This document shows, piece after piece, positions 34,256-42,684 of a stretch of DNA of 44,312 bases. Origin of the DNA: Acidobacteriaceae bacterium (GTDB lineage Bacteria > Acidobacteriota > Terriglobia > Terriglobales > Acidobacteriaceae); contig PLHW01000047.1 of the NCBI GenBank assembly GCA_003139095.1, positions 1 through 44,312 on the forward strand. The letters run 5' to 3'. A model generated the notes under the pieces. The model was not told the origin of the DNA, ran no database searches, and was given only the letters and a program-made list of their open reading frames with translations. Position 1 is the stretch's first letter; each line of letters starts with the position of its first letter. The position numbers were made by a program, and so were the translations under genes.

Positions 34256-34598
34256 TGATGTTTTCCTCGTCTCCGTTTGACTATCTGGTTGGATAACCAA
34301 CTCGCCGTTAATATCGCACTCTTATGGCCAGAAACCCAAGTGACCGAAGTCAGATGCCCTTCCGTGCCAAGGCCCCTGTTTTCAATCACTCTCTACGTGA
34401 GAGTAACGTTCCGTAATTGTTCCCGTTTCCCAGTATGACACTTTAAGAAATCCACATTGACAAATTTTGCCACTTTCGCTCTGAGCCCGAACAGCCTGGA
34501 GCCAGCTCTGTAAGGCCTTCTTTTAGAACGTTTTTCAAAAGCGGGTCTTGCGCAAATTCTAATCCGAGGTCAATCGGCACTCAGATCACCCAATGACG
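34256..34598. other. upstream region of the pilin pair
   Basis: About 340 bases with no gene. It contains ACTCTC-TACGT-GAGAGT at 34388-34404, a TTGGCACG (-24-like) element at 34365-34372, and a possible TTGTCA/TGTCAT sigma70 pair near 34434-34462 on the minus strand. Confidence 0.5.
34356..34404 (-). promoter_or_regulatory. possible sigma54-like promoter and operator of the pilin genes
   Basis: On the minus strand TTGGCACGGAAGGGCAT has a perfect -24 half (TTGGCACG) but the -12 GC is one base too close (GG-N9-GC rather than N10). Upstream lies the inverted repeat ACTCTC-TACGT-GAGAGT. pilA is sigma54-controlled in myxobacteria and pseudomonads, so the position is sensible, but the spacing defect leaves this weak. 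Confidence 0.25.
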
Positions 34599-35753
34599 CT
34601 AGCTTCTCTTCAGGATCAAACACGTCATGTCATCGTGCTGAGGCGCATTGCCCACAAACACATCCAGATCCATCAGCAGGCTACGCAACATCTCCGCCGG
34701 GGCCGATCCCGCTTCGCGATCGATCACCCGCACCAGGCGCGGCTCGTCAAATTCCTCTCCACTGTTATTGATGGCCTCGACCACGCCATCGGTGAAGATG
34801 ACCAGCCAATCGCCACTTTCGAGTCGCGTCTTGCCGGCCTCATAAGCGGCCTCGGCAAACGCGCCAATCGGAATGCCGCCCACCTCGGGGCGCTCGATGA
34901 CTCCGGGCTTCCGGCGCAAAATCGGCACGTTGTGGCCGGCATTCACATAGGCCAGCGCTCCGGTCGCCGGGTCCAGCTCGACCAGAAACGCCGTCGTAAA
35001 GCGCGCCCCGCCCTGGCTGTTCGAACACGCATACTGATTCAGTTGACCGGCGAGCTGCGCCAGCGGCACGGGGCTGGTGGCGAGCGTTCGCAGACTGGCC
35101 TGGAAGGTCGCCATCAGCATCGCCGCCGGAATGCTTTTGCCGGCCACATCGGCGACGACGAGCAGGACGCGGTCCTCGCCCGGACTTGGCCCCGGCCGCA
35201 GGATCACATCGTAGTAGTCGCCGGCGACGGTATTTGCGGGCCGGGTGGCGTAGGCAATTCCGTAGCCGGGAATCTGGAGCGGCGCGCCCGGCAAGAGCCA
35301 CGACTGAATATCTTTCGCGATCTCGAGGTCACGCTTCATCACCACGCGGTCGGCCAGTTCCAGCAGGAGCACAATAAAGATGAGCAGGCCGCCCCAGACG
35401 TGGAAATCGAATTCCGAAATGTGCACGTCGCCCGCCCGGTCGCTGTAAGTGAATCCGGCGGCTGGGAAAAACAACAGAATCAGTCCGAGCAGCACCAGCA
35501 CGCGACGGGCCGGCGACAGCTTTTCGATCACCGCCCAGAACAGCGCCTTCGCCATGTACCAGGCGCGTTGTCCCTTCGACTGCCCCTCCTGTTTCTCCTT
35601 CAGTCCCGCCGAGTACAGGCGGTAACTGGAGCGCGCATCTTTTTCAAACTGCCCCCAGAGTTGCCGCACCTCCATGCCTTCGCTGACGCGGTGCCAGAAG
35701 CGCTCGGCCCTTTGCTTGATGCCGGGTTGCGGGGAGACTTGCGGGGCAGCCAT
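34599..35753 (-). CDS. SpoIIE/RsbU-type serine phosphatase with membrane domain
   Basis: 384 residues from the ATG at 35753 (35762 is also possible). Two membrane helices (about 85-105 and 120-138) are followed by a PP2C-like phosphatase domain: GDYYDV, VADVAGKSIPAAMLMA, VNAGHNVPILRR, FTDGVVEA and HDDMTCLIL, with the metal-binding Asp residues in place. Such enzymes dephosphorylate anti-sigma factor antagonists in partner-switching systems. No anti-sigma or antagonist gene lies next to it, so its partner is unknown. Confidence 0.9.
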   Translation of the reverse strand: MAAPQVSPQPGIKQRAERFWHRVSEGMEVRQLWGQFEKDARSSYRLYSAGLKEKQEGQSKGQRAWYMAKALFWAVIEKLSPARRVLVLLGLILLFFPAAGFTYSDRAGDVHISEFDFHVWGGLLIFIVLLLELADRVVMKRDLEIAKDIQSWLLPGAPLQIPGYGIAYATRPANTVAGDYYDVILRPGPSPGEDRVLLVVADVAGKSIPAAMLMATFQASLRTLATSPVPLAQLAGQLNQYACSNSQGGARFTTAFLVELDPATGALAYVNAGHNVPILRRKPGVIERPEVGGIPIGAFAEAAYEAGKTRLESGDWLVIFTDGVVEAINNSGEEFDEPRLVRVIDREAGSAPAEMLRSLLMDLDVFVGNAPQHDDMTCLILKRS

Positions 35754-35802
35754 GATGGGCAATTATAAAGGGGTTGGGCGGGGAGAGCTGTGGGTTTGAA
35801 GG

Positions 35803-35909
35803 GTTCGAAGGTTTCAAAGTTTTTACGAAACAGGTTTCAAAGTTTCAGAGGTTTCAAGGTCTCGAGGCCCTGACCCCTTGAAACTCTGAAACCTTGAAAC
35901 TTTGCAACC
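35803..35909. repeat. 8-bp word array with inverted arms after the radical SAM gene
   Basis: Left arm: GGTTTCAA, an interruption, GGTTTCAA, AGTTTCAG, AGGTTTCAA. Right arm: TTGAAACT, CTGAAACC, TTGAAACT, TTGCAACC in 8-bp register (35878-35909). Words and inverted-arm layout are the same as at 25595, some 10 kb away. The stop of the radical SAM gene is seven bases from the right arm. Confidence 0.8.
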
Positions 35910-35916
35910 TGCTCCT

Positions 35917-36987
35917 TCAAAACAGTCCCATCTGCTCGCCCGCGTATGCGGGATGCGCCCGCTCGCTGCTGCGCGCATGTTTCGAAGTGAAACCACACTT
36001 CTGGCGCAGAGCGGCCATCAGCTTCGAGAGGCGCTCCGCATAGCCTTTGGGTAAGAACGCGCGCTCGCGGTAGCGTGCCCGGTAAACCTCCACCAGTCGC
36101 GGAAACTGCTCTTCGAGAAACGGCATAAACACGGCCGCCGAGCAGGGCTTCAAAAACAGCGCGTTGGCATAGACATATTTCGCGCCCGCCTGGCGTGCCG
36201 CCTTCACCACCGCCTCCAAATCCCGCGGATGGTCGGTAATCTCGGGCAGCACCGGCGCGCAGATCACGCCCGCATCGACGCCTGCCAGATTCAGTTGCCG
36301 CACCGCCTCCAGGCGCAAATCAGGGCGCGGGGCGCGCGGCTCGAGCTTGCGCGCCAGCTCCACATCCACCGTAGTGACGGTTACATTCACGAATACGCGG
36401 TTTCGCTCCGCGATCTGCCGCAGAATCTCGGCATCGCGCGTCACCAGGTTCGACTTCGTCACGATACCGATCTCGAGGCCGGAGTGCCGCGCCAGCTCCT
36501 CCAGAATCGCGCGCGTGACCTCAAAGCGCCGCTCGGCCGGCTGATAGGGATCGGTTGCCGTGCCGATTGCAATCTGCTCGCCCGGCTTCACTTTTTTCAG
36601 GTCATGCCGCAGCAAGTCGGCGGCTCGCTGCTTGACGAGAATCTTGCGCTCGAAATCGATGCCCGCGGGCAGATCGGAGCCGCCCGAGGCCGCTTTCGGC
36701 GTCTCCGGAAAGATGAACTCGTGCGTGTAGCGCGCATAGCAGTATTTGCAGGCAAACTCGCATCCGCGATAGGGATTGATGGCCCAGGTGAAGGGAAGAT
36801 TGCGCTGGCTGACGATGCGGCTCAGCAGCGAGCGCGATGCGAGCGTAAAGTATTCGACATTGTGGCCCTCGCGCACCGACTCGCCCTCGGCCGCCATGCG
36901 CGCAATGCCGATAAGCTTGGGCGCGGAATCGGGCGGGGGCTCGAAGTCAGCGATGAACGGAAGCGAGGGAAGGGAAGTCATAGGCAT
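35917..36987 (-). CDS. radical SAM protein, spore-photoproduct-lyase-like
   Basis: 356 residues. Radical SAM cluster motif CEFACKYCYAR (Cys76, Cys80, Cys83, spacing CX3CX2C), GTATDPYQPAER, and LFLKPCSAAVFMPF toward the end. The pattern matches the Rv2578c/SplB-related family, whose members are thought to be involved in DNA repair or related chemistry; the true substrate is unknown. The start ATG at 36987 lies just after an inverted repeat and direct-repeat operator (36991-37021). Confidence 0.87.
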   Translation of the reverse strand: MPMTSLPSLPFIADFEPPPDSAPKLIGIARMAAEGESVREGHNVEYFTLASRSLLSRIVSQRNLPFTWAINPYRGCEFACKYCYARYTHEFIFPETPKAASGGSDLPAGIDFERKILVKQRAADLLRHDLKKVKPGEQIAIGTATDPYQPAERRFEVTRAILEELARHSGLEIGIVTKSNLVTRDAEILRQIAERNRVFVNVTVTTVDVELARKLEPRAPRPDLRLEAVRQLNLAGVDAGVICAPVLPEITDHPRDLEAVVKAARQAGAKYVYANALFLKPCSAAVFMPFLEEQFPRLVEVYRARYRERAFLPKGYAERLSKLMAALRQKCGFTSKHARSSERAHPAYAGEQMGLF

Positions 36988-36990
36988 GAA

Positions 36991-37021
36991 CGAATACCAA
37001 GGGTGTATTCGCTATTTGTTC
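36991..37021 (-). promoter_or_regulatory. SOS-like operator at the radical SAM gene
   Basis: CGAATAC and GTATTCG form an inverted repeat with a seven-base spacer (36991-37011). On the plus strand ATTC-GCTATTT-GTTC (37007-37021) is one mismatch from the GTTC-N7-GTTC box used by LexA in alphaproteobacteria. The site covers the expected promoter or ribosome binding region directly upstream of the ATG, so a bound repressor would block expression. Confidence 0.4.
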
Positions 37022-37154
37022 GCCCATAATATGGGTCGAAGTGGCATTTGTCAAGCGAGGGGTCAACTGCCGATCAGCTGCCGCAGTGAGAGGCCCCGGA
37101 TCTCGCAAAGAGCGCAGCGCAAAGCCTCTTCGGTCACCCAAGACGTTATCTAAA

Positions 37155-37183
37155 TTGACCAAAGGCCGCGCCCGGAGTACGAT
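37155..37183 (+). promoter_or_regulatory. sigma70-type promoter of the secreted propeller-like gene
   Basis: TTGACC (37155-37160), a 17-base spacer and TACGAT (37178-37183), about 80 bases before the ATG at 37263. Confidence 0.4.
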
Positions 37184-37262
37184 TTCGGCTCACGACGTTT
37201 GCCTTTTTTTGCGGGCCGTCGGTCCGCGGGCAGTCCGTCCTCGATCCCAGGAGTCAAAGTCT

Positions 37263-38705
37263 ATGAAGAACAAAATGGTGTCAGTCCCAGTACTCATCGC
37301 TTGTCTTACCGTCATCACGTGTTTTGCGGTTGTGCCGGCGGCATGGGCGCAGTGGTCGTCGAATCCAGCCATCAACCTGCCGCTCGCCGACAAATTGGGC
37401 GACGACCAGGTTCAACCCAAAGTCAAACCCCTGCCCAATAATCAGTGGTTTGTGAGCTGGTTTGACGCCGACCCGAACAGCCCGCCGCCCGTCGGCTACG
37501 ACGTGTATTACCAACTGCTGAGCGCAACCGGCGTCGAACAATTTCCGCACGATGGCGTCATGGTCGCCGACCTGAGCAACAGTTCGACCGAGGATTATGG
37601 CCTCGATATCGACACCAGCGGCAATGCGCTGCTGGCGTTTCTCGACACGCGTGAAGGCAGCAGGCAGCAGATTACCGCCGCCAAGATGGACCCGACCGGC
37701 AATCCTCTGTGGGGACCGAACGGCGTGCAGCTTACCCACGGTGGCACGCAGCATTACGATCCGAAAATCGCCGGCACCAGTGACGGCGATGTGGTTGTGG
37801 CGTGGACCGAGGGTTTTGGCGAGACCGCCAATGTCAAGGTGCAGCGGCTTGACCCGAACGGAAATCCCCTCTGGCCGCACCCCGTCGTGTTTCACGAGGC
37901 CGGCTATCAGTACTTCCTTGCCGACATGCACGCCGCCGACAACGGTAGCGTGATTATTTCGTGGGTGCGGGAAAACGGCTTTTTCAGCAACAAGCAACTG
38001 CGGGCCAACAAGCTTTCGGCCGGCGGCAAAAAATTGTGGGGCAAAAGTAATGTCGTAATCTTCGATCAGGGCTCGCTGCAATTTGGCAACTTCCCGTACT
38101 TCATCCCCGACGGCAGCGGCGGCGCGATTTTTTCCTGGTACACTGCCAGTCCCATCTTGCAGTGTTTTGCGCAGCATATTCTGGCCGGTGGCAGCGAGGC
38201 CTTCCCGCACAACGGCTCGCCCGGCTCGACCGACACCAACAACATTCGCGTCTCTCCCTCCGCGTCCTACCGCGCCTCGACCGGCGAAACGTTCATGTTC
38301 TGGACCGAGGAAGACAGCAACCAGTTTTATAACGGAGTCTACGGGCAGAAGTTCGACGGGCAGGGCAATGCGCAATGGAGCCCGACCGGCCTGGTGCTGA
38401 TTCCTCTCGGCACCGACACGCAGACTTTCGTCGAGAATGTGCAGAGTGGCACGGGCGCGCTGGTGCTGTGGGTGGACTCGCCTGGCTACGGATTGTCGAC
38501 CATGCAGGGCGAACTGCTTGCCGGGGACGGCACGACGACGTGCGCGCCGTTTGCGGTGTCGTCGGCGCCGGCCGATAAGTATGGGCTGTCGGTTGACATG
38601 GCGTCATCGGGCCTGACGGCTGTGGCCTGGACCGACGACCGAATTGGCAACAATGCGATCTACATTCAGAATGTGAATGCGGATTGTACGCTGGGGATTG
38701 AGTAG
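37263..38705 (+). CDS. secreted propeller-like protein
   Basis: 480 residues. Signal peptide (about 1-29, ending AWAQ); the ATG follows AGGAG. The mature protein has repeated blade-like units with D.SGNALLAFLDTREG, GDVVVAWTEGF, GSVIISWVREN and ATWTDDR-like pieces (TAVAWTDDRIGN), spaced about 50 residues apart, suggesting a beta-propeller. No enzyme motif is evident. It is a single transcription unit with a promoter upstream and a strong terminator at 38733. Confidence 0.75.
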   Translation: MKNKMVSVPVLIACLTVITCFAVVPAAWAQWSSNPAINLPLADKLGDDQVQPKVKPLPNNQWFVSWFDADPNSPPPVGYDVYYQLLSATGVEQFPHDGVMVADLSNSSTEDYGLDIDTSGNALLAFLDTREGSRQQITAAKMDPTGNPLWGPNGVQLTHGGTQHYDPKIAGTSDGDVVVAWTEGFGETANVKVQRLDPNGNPLWPHPVVFHEAGYQYFLADMHAADNGSVIISWVRENGFFSNKQLRANKLSAGGKKLWGKSNVVIFDQGSLQFGNFPYFIPDGSGGAIFSWYTASPILQCFAQHILAGGSEAFPHNGSPGSTDTNNIRVSPSASYRASTGETFMFWTEEDSNQFYNGVYGQKFDGQGNAQWSPTGLVLIPLGTDTQTFVENVQSGTGALVLWVDSPGYGLSTMQGELLAGDGTTTCAPFAVSSAPADKYGLSVDMASSGLTAVAWTDDRIGNNAIYIQNVNADCTLGIE

Positions 38706-38732
38706 GGATTGTTATGGGTAGTTGTTAAGTTG

Positions 38733-38775
38733 TCCCGGGTCTCGCCGTTTTTTGAGACCCGGGAATTTTCTTTTC
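38733..38775 (+). terminator. strong rho-independent terminator
   Basis: TCCCGGGTCTC (38733-38743) pairs with GAGACCCGGGA (38754-38764) in a perfect 11-bp stem, followed by TTTTCTTTTC. Confidence 0.9.
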
Positions 38776-38946
38776 TGGAGGAAGAGTTCTTAGCAGCTAT
38801 TGCGTGCTAGCGTTTCGGGCCGCCGTCCCGGGCTATGTGACGCAGGTCACTGTGACTTTGCCCGCACAAGCTCCATCATTCAAGCCGTAAGAATTTCTCC
38901 GAATTATCCCAGGCGTTTCGGCAAGTCAAGCGGCAGGAGGCACACG

Positions 38947-39171
38947 ATGGACAGAACAGAGTGGCCATGGAACCTGGAAGAAGAAGTTGAGTGGAAGGCG
39001 GATTTGGAAGCGCGAGCGGAATCAGAAGAGCGAGAGGATGATTTGCTCGAAGAGATGATCGAGAGCGCCGTCGAGGGAAGCGCCGCCAGCCCGAGCTACG
39101 TTCCTGGTCCTCCTCGGGACGTGGAGCTTGAAGAGGATGCTCTCGTCGAGAAGTATTCGGTGACAGCGTAG
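38947..39171 (+). CDS. small acidic protein, 74 residues
   Basis: The ATG at 38947 follows AGGAGG, a consensus ribosome binding site. The protein is very acidic (EEEVEWKADLEARAESEERE, DDLLEEMIESAVEG) with a Pro-rich break (PSYVPGPPRD). It is soluble and probably helical. Function unknown. The strong ribosome binding site makes a real gene likely. Confidence 0.65.
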   Translation: MDRTEWPWNLEEEVEWKADLEARAESEEREDDLLEEMIESAVEGSAASPSYVPGPPRDVELEEDALVEKYSVTA

Positions 39172-39245
39172 GCGGCGGCGCCTTGCAGCGCCGCGTTACG
39201 CCGCATCCACTCAAAAGAAGAGCGAGATGCTGCTGAGACCTGCTC

Positions 39246-40535
39246 TCAGTCCGTGTCCGGATCGCCCGTATCGTCTGTGTCCATGGGGAACGGCTTGGAC
39301 TTAATCAGCCGAGGCTTGGCCTTCGAACCCATAAAGAATTCCGCCAGCCCTGGGGATGTGCAGTCGGCCCACTCCCCGCTGTCCAGGCAGGGGAGCGAAA
39401 AATTCTCTTCCACAAAGCGCAGAATGCTGCCGAAATCGAGCGTGGTGTTCGACACGTATCCCGGCGGGGTGTAGGCGGACGCGACCAGCAGCGGCACCCG
39501 GAATCCTGTGCAATAAACCGCGGGGCACGAGGAGCCAGTCGGCGGAGGGACCACGTGGTCAAACCATCCGCCCCAGTCGTCCCACGTTACCAGCACAGCC
39601 GTGTCCTGCCAGTACTCGTCGCCGTTCGGGCACGTCGGGTTGGTGAACACGGCGTTCATGATCGAGGCGATCCACTGCGGACCCGTGCTCGAGCCGCCCG
39701 GGTGATCGGAGAAATAACTCGACGGGATGACCCACACGACGTTCGCCAGGTTGCAGCTTGCGATGTCGGTCAAAATCTGTTTCGGTTTTAGAACGTTGTT
39801 GGGCGACTGATAATACTGTTCCAGAGACTGCGGTGCATTCCACGTCACCTGCGAGTTCGGCGAATAATAAATCCAGCTCAGGTTCGCCGCGTCCAGGGTA
39901 TTGAAAAGAGAATCGCGGGTAAAACAGGGATACACTTTGCCGCTCGCCCCGGTCGAATCGATGGTCCAAACCCAGGATCCCACAGGCGCTTCGCAGCCCG
40001 CGGCCCGGGAGCCCTCGAACGGATTCTCTCGCACCAGCACGTCACTGCTGTCGGCGATGGCCGATGTGCCGGAGATGAGGAACTGATGCGCGGGATAGCT
40101 GGGACCCTGATTGGTTTGGAAAAACCGGTTCGCCCATCCGCCGCCGGTTGCGATGTCGAAATACGGTTGAATCGTCCCGTCCGAATTGTCCACGTAAAGA
40201 TATTCCGGATAGGGAGGCGGAACGCATCCGTCCTTGCCCAGGATGGGCTTCACGTCGAAGCCGTTCATGGCTCCCTTGGCGTATTGAGAGACAAAAGTGT
40301 GATGCGAATGCGGCAGATCGAAACATTCGGTCAACGGAATTGGCTGAAGGTCGATCCTCTTAGTCTTCGACATTCCCCAAGTCTGAATGTCCACCCCTGG
40401 CTCGAAATTTGGGTTCCAGCCGAACAGGTTGTCGGGAGTCCGATTTTCCTGCACCAAAATCACAATATGATTAAATTGCTGCGCCGGGGCTATCACGGCG
40501 AGTGAAAGCAGTGCCAGAATCGTTCTACGCCACAT
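39246..40535 (-). CDS. secreted phosphoesterase (phospholipase C/acid phosphatase family)
   Basis: 429 residues. Signal peptide (1-19, ending APAQ). The N-terminal motif HIVILVQENRTPDNLFG is the family signature of the phosphoesterase superfamily that includes phospholipase C and acid phosphatase AcpA. Later motifs are DLPHSHHTF, TWDDWGGWFDHV and PLLVASAYTPPGYV. Four or more Cys pairs suggest disulfides and export. It ends in an acidic tail (MDTDDTGDPDTD). It could release phosphate from phospholipids or other esters. Confidence 0.9.
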   Translation of the reverse strand: MWRRTILALLSLAVIAPAQQFNHIVILVQENRTPDNLFGWNPNFEPGVDIQTWGMSKTKRIDLQPIPLTECFDLPHSHHTFVSQYAKGAMNGFDVKPILGKDGCVPPPYPEYLYVDNSDGTIQPYFDIATGGGWANRFFQTNQGPSYPAHQFLISGTSAIADSSDVLVRENPFEGSRAAGCEAPVGSWVWTIDSTGASGKVYPCFTRDSLFNTLDAANLSWIYYSPNSQVTWNAPQSLEQYYQSPNNVLKPKQILTDIASCNLANVVWVIPSSYFSDHPGGSSTGPQWIASIMNAVFTNPTCPNGDEYWQDTAVLVTWDDWGGWFDHVVPPPTGSSCPAVYCTGFRVPLLVASAYTPPGYVSNTTLDFGSILRFVEENFSLPCLDSGEWADCTSPGLAEFFMGSKAKPRLIKSKPFPMDTDDTGDPDTD

Positions 40536-41208
40536 TACATCCTCCTAAAACCGCTTGCAAGAACGGGCCCCGTACCGAAACCCTACTGCGCTCCAATGGA
40601 TTGACACCTGGGGAAGTATGGAAAGTGAGCTTTGCAGCGAGGATACACAAGTTTCACTTCTTAGCATAGTGTGAAAGGTTTTTCCCTCGGCTTCTGTTCG
40701 CATCTGCGGACCAACTTCTGCTCGCCGCGGACCGGACTGCTCCGCTCAAGAACTCCGGCGCGGGTTCTCCGCCAGTATCTATCTTGCGTTTCAGGCGGTT
40801 CGCGCCTTTTCTTGCGTACGGCGGGTCCTGGGTTCTGGTTGTGCCCCTCAGCGCCGCCAAAGCCGAAGGCCCTTGACGTAAGCAGATGCTGGAACTCACT
40901 TGGATACAGAGCACACTTCGTGCCACTGCTGCACTGGTTCTTTGGCAAAATAGACCGGCGTGGGAGCGCCGCGGCGCTCATTGTGCATATAAGTCATTGA
41001 GATAGAACACTTTAGAGCGAGAATCCCGGCAAAATGCCGATTCTAATATACCGCGGTGGGGGTAGGAGCGCTCCAGACCGGGCGCATATGGCCTGACAAA
41101 CTGGGTCGGGCGGATTCCCGACACTGCACGCGAGGACAGACGCCAGCAACTACTGCGCCTGTTAACGACTAACGACCAAGGACCAACGACCAACGACCGA
41201 CGACCGAC
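40536..41208. other. gene-free region between phosphoesterase and M16 genes
   Basis: About 670 bases. Open frames on both strands at 40654-41000 have no ribosome binding site and mirror each other, so I do not call them. The right end is a 7-bp array that abuts the stop of the M16-type gene. Confidence 0.5.
41163..41208. repeat. 7-bp tandem array YRACGAC, abutting the M16 gene stop
   Basis: TAACGAC, TAACGAC, CAAGGAC, CAACGAC, CAACGAC, CGACGAC in exact 7-bp register, then CGAC and the TAG stop codon (read on the minus strand at 41211-41209) with zero spacing. Confidence 0.85.
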
Positions 41209-42684
41209 CTAATTCCCCGGCCCTTGCTCCGGCATTACCCCCGGCGGAGGTGGGGGGATCGTCACGTCGAGCTTTTGCGCGTCGCCGAGTGACGCGGGTG
41301 ATTTGTCGAATTCGGCGGCGTTGCCGACGATCAGCAGCGCCATCTGCTCGCGGTGCAGATATTTTGCCGCCACGCGCGCCACGTCGGCCTTCGTGACCTC
41401 CGAAATTTTCTTCTGGAAAGTCTGCAAAAAATCGAGCGGATAACCGTAAAACTCGTAGGACATTTGCTCATTCAAAACTTTATCCGGAGAGTCGAAACGA
41501 AAGACGAACGAATTCAAAATCGCATCCTTCGCGCGCTTGATCTCGTCGTCATTGATCGGATTTTTCGCGAGCCCGGAGATTTCGTCGTCGAGCGCCGCGA
41601 TGGACTCGAAGGTTGTCGCGCTTTTCGTCATCACCATCATGCGCAGCATTCCATCGTGATCCCACGTGGTCCCAACTCCTCCTCCAACCGCGTACGCGAG
41701 ACCTTTCGCAGTGCGAATGTCGCCGAAAAGGCGCGAGGAAAATCCTCCGCCGAACGCTTCGTTGAAGACCGAGATCGCATAGTAATCGGGATTCTTGCGC
41801 GTGGTTCCGAGCGCGAGCAGTTGAATGTTGCTCTGATTCACATCCGTCTTATTCACCAGGTAATATGCGGGTTTCGCGGGATCGGGCTTGATCTCCGCAG
41901 TCTTTGCCGCCCCGCCTTTTGTCCACGATGCGAACGCCTCACGCAGCCGCGCTTCCATCTTCGCCGAGTCGAAATCGCCGACTACTCCGAGAATGATGTT
42001 GTTCGGATGAACGTAGTTCGCGTGCCAGTCGACGAGATCCTGACGCGAAACCGCTGCGACGGTTGTGTATTCCGGAACTCGCGCGTAAGGATTGTTTGCG
42101 CCATAGACGAGCTTCGCAGCCTCGCGCGCCGCGATCTGCGAAGGTTCGTCGTTGCGCCGCGAGATCGCGTCGTATTCGCCCTTCTGCGCGATAGGAATCT
42201 TGTCGGTGCGGAACTCGGGATTCATCATCAGATCGTCGAACACGCGGAACACGTCTTCGAAGTCATCCTTCAGGCAGGAGAAGCTGATCGTCGTCGAATC
42301 CGCGGATCCGCCCGTTTCCACCTTCGCCGCGCGCTGCTCGAGGTAATCGTCGAGTTGATCTCCGGTTTGCGTCTTCGTTCCGCCCGTTCGCCAGACTTCC
42401 TGGTAAATACCAATCAGTCCGGTTTTGCCGGCGGGCACATCACGCTCGCCGCCGCGAATACGAGCCGTTCCATCGATGAGCGGCAGTTCGTGATCCTCCT
42501 GAAGAAAGATCACCATTCCATTCGGAAGTTCGATGCGCTTTGGCTGCGGCGGATTGAATGCAGGCAGCTTCGGAATCGGAATCTGCTCCCAACTTGTCTG
42601 CGCCGAAAGTTGCGGGCTCGAGAAGATGCAGCAAAGAACTAACAAGGCGGCGAATGACGACGAGAAAAAGAGTGCGCGTTTCAT
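41209..42684 (-). CDS. M16 family protein without zinc motif (inactive partner)
   Basis: 491 residues from the ATG at 42684, preceded by GGAGGTGG. Signal peptide (about 1-29, ending LSAQ). The fold is M16: QLLALGTTRKNPDYYAISVF, AFGGGFSSRLFGDIRTAKGL. Where the active partner has HxxEH this protein has KTGLIGIYQEVWRTGGT, so it cannot bind zinc. Pairs of active and inactive M16 proteins form heterodimers in many bacteria. Its ATG overlaps the stop of the active partner (ATGA). It ends with PPPPPGVMPEQGPGN. Confidence 0.9.
   Translation of the reverse strand: MKRALFFSSSFAALLVLCCIFSSPQLSAQTSWEQIPIPKLPAFNPPQPKRIELPNGMVIFLQEDHELPLIDGTARIRGGERDVPAGKTGLIGIYQEVWRTGGTKTQTGDQLDDYLEQRAAKVETGGSADSTTISFSCLKDDFEDVFRVFDDLMMNPEFRTDKIPIAQKGEYDAISRRNDEPSQIAAREAAKLVYGANNPYARVPEYTTVAAVSRQDLVDWHANYVHPNNIILGVVGDFDSAKMEARLREAFASWTKGGAAKTAEIKPDPAKPAYYLVNKTDVNQSNIQLLALGTTRKNPDYYAISVFNEAFGGGFSSRLFGDIRTAKGLAYAVGGGVGTTWDHDGMLRMMVMTKSATTFESIAALDDEISGLAKNPINDDEIKRAKDAILNSFVFRFDSPDKVLNEQMSYEFYGYPLDFLQTFQKKISEVTKADVARVAAKYLHREQMALLIVGNAAEFDKSPASLGDAQKLDVTIPPPPPGVMPEQGPGN

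Noticed and set aside
37019-37040. TTCG-CCCATA-A-TATGGG-T-CGAA as a second operator
   Set aside because: The inner palindrome is perfect but short (13 bases) and AT-centred, and the outer arms are out of register; not strong enough to list separately.
40654-41000. Open frames of about 90-110 codons on both strands
   Set aside because: They overlap each other, lack ribosome binding sites and show no domain character.
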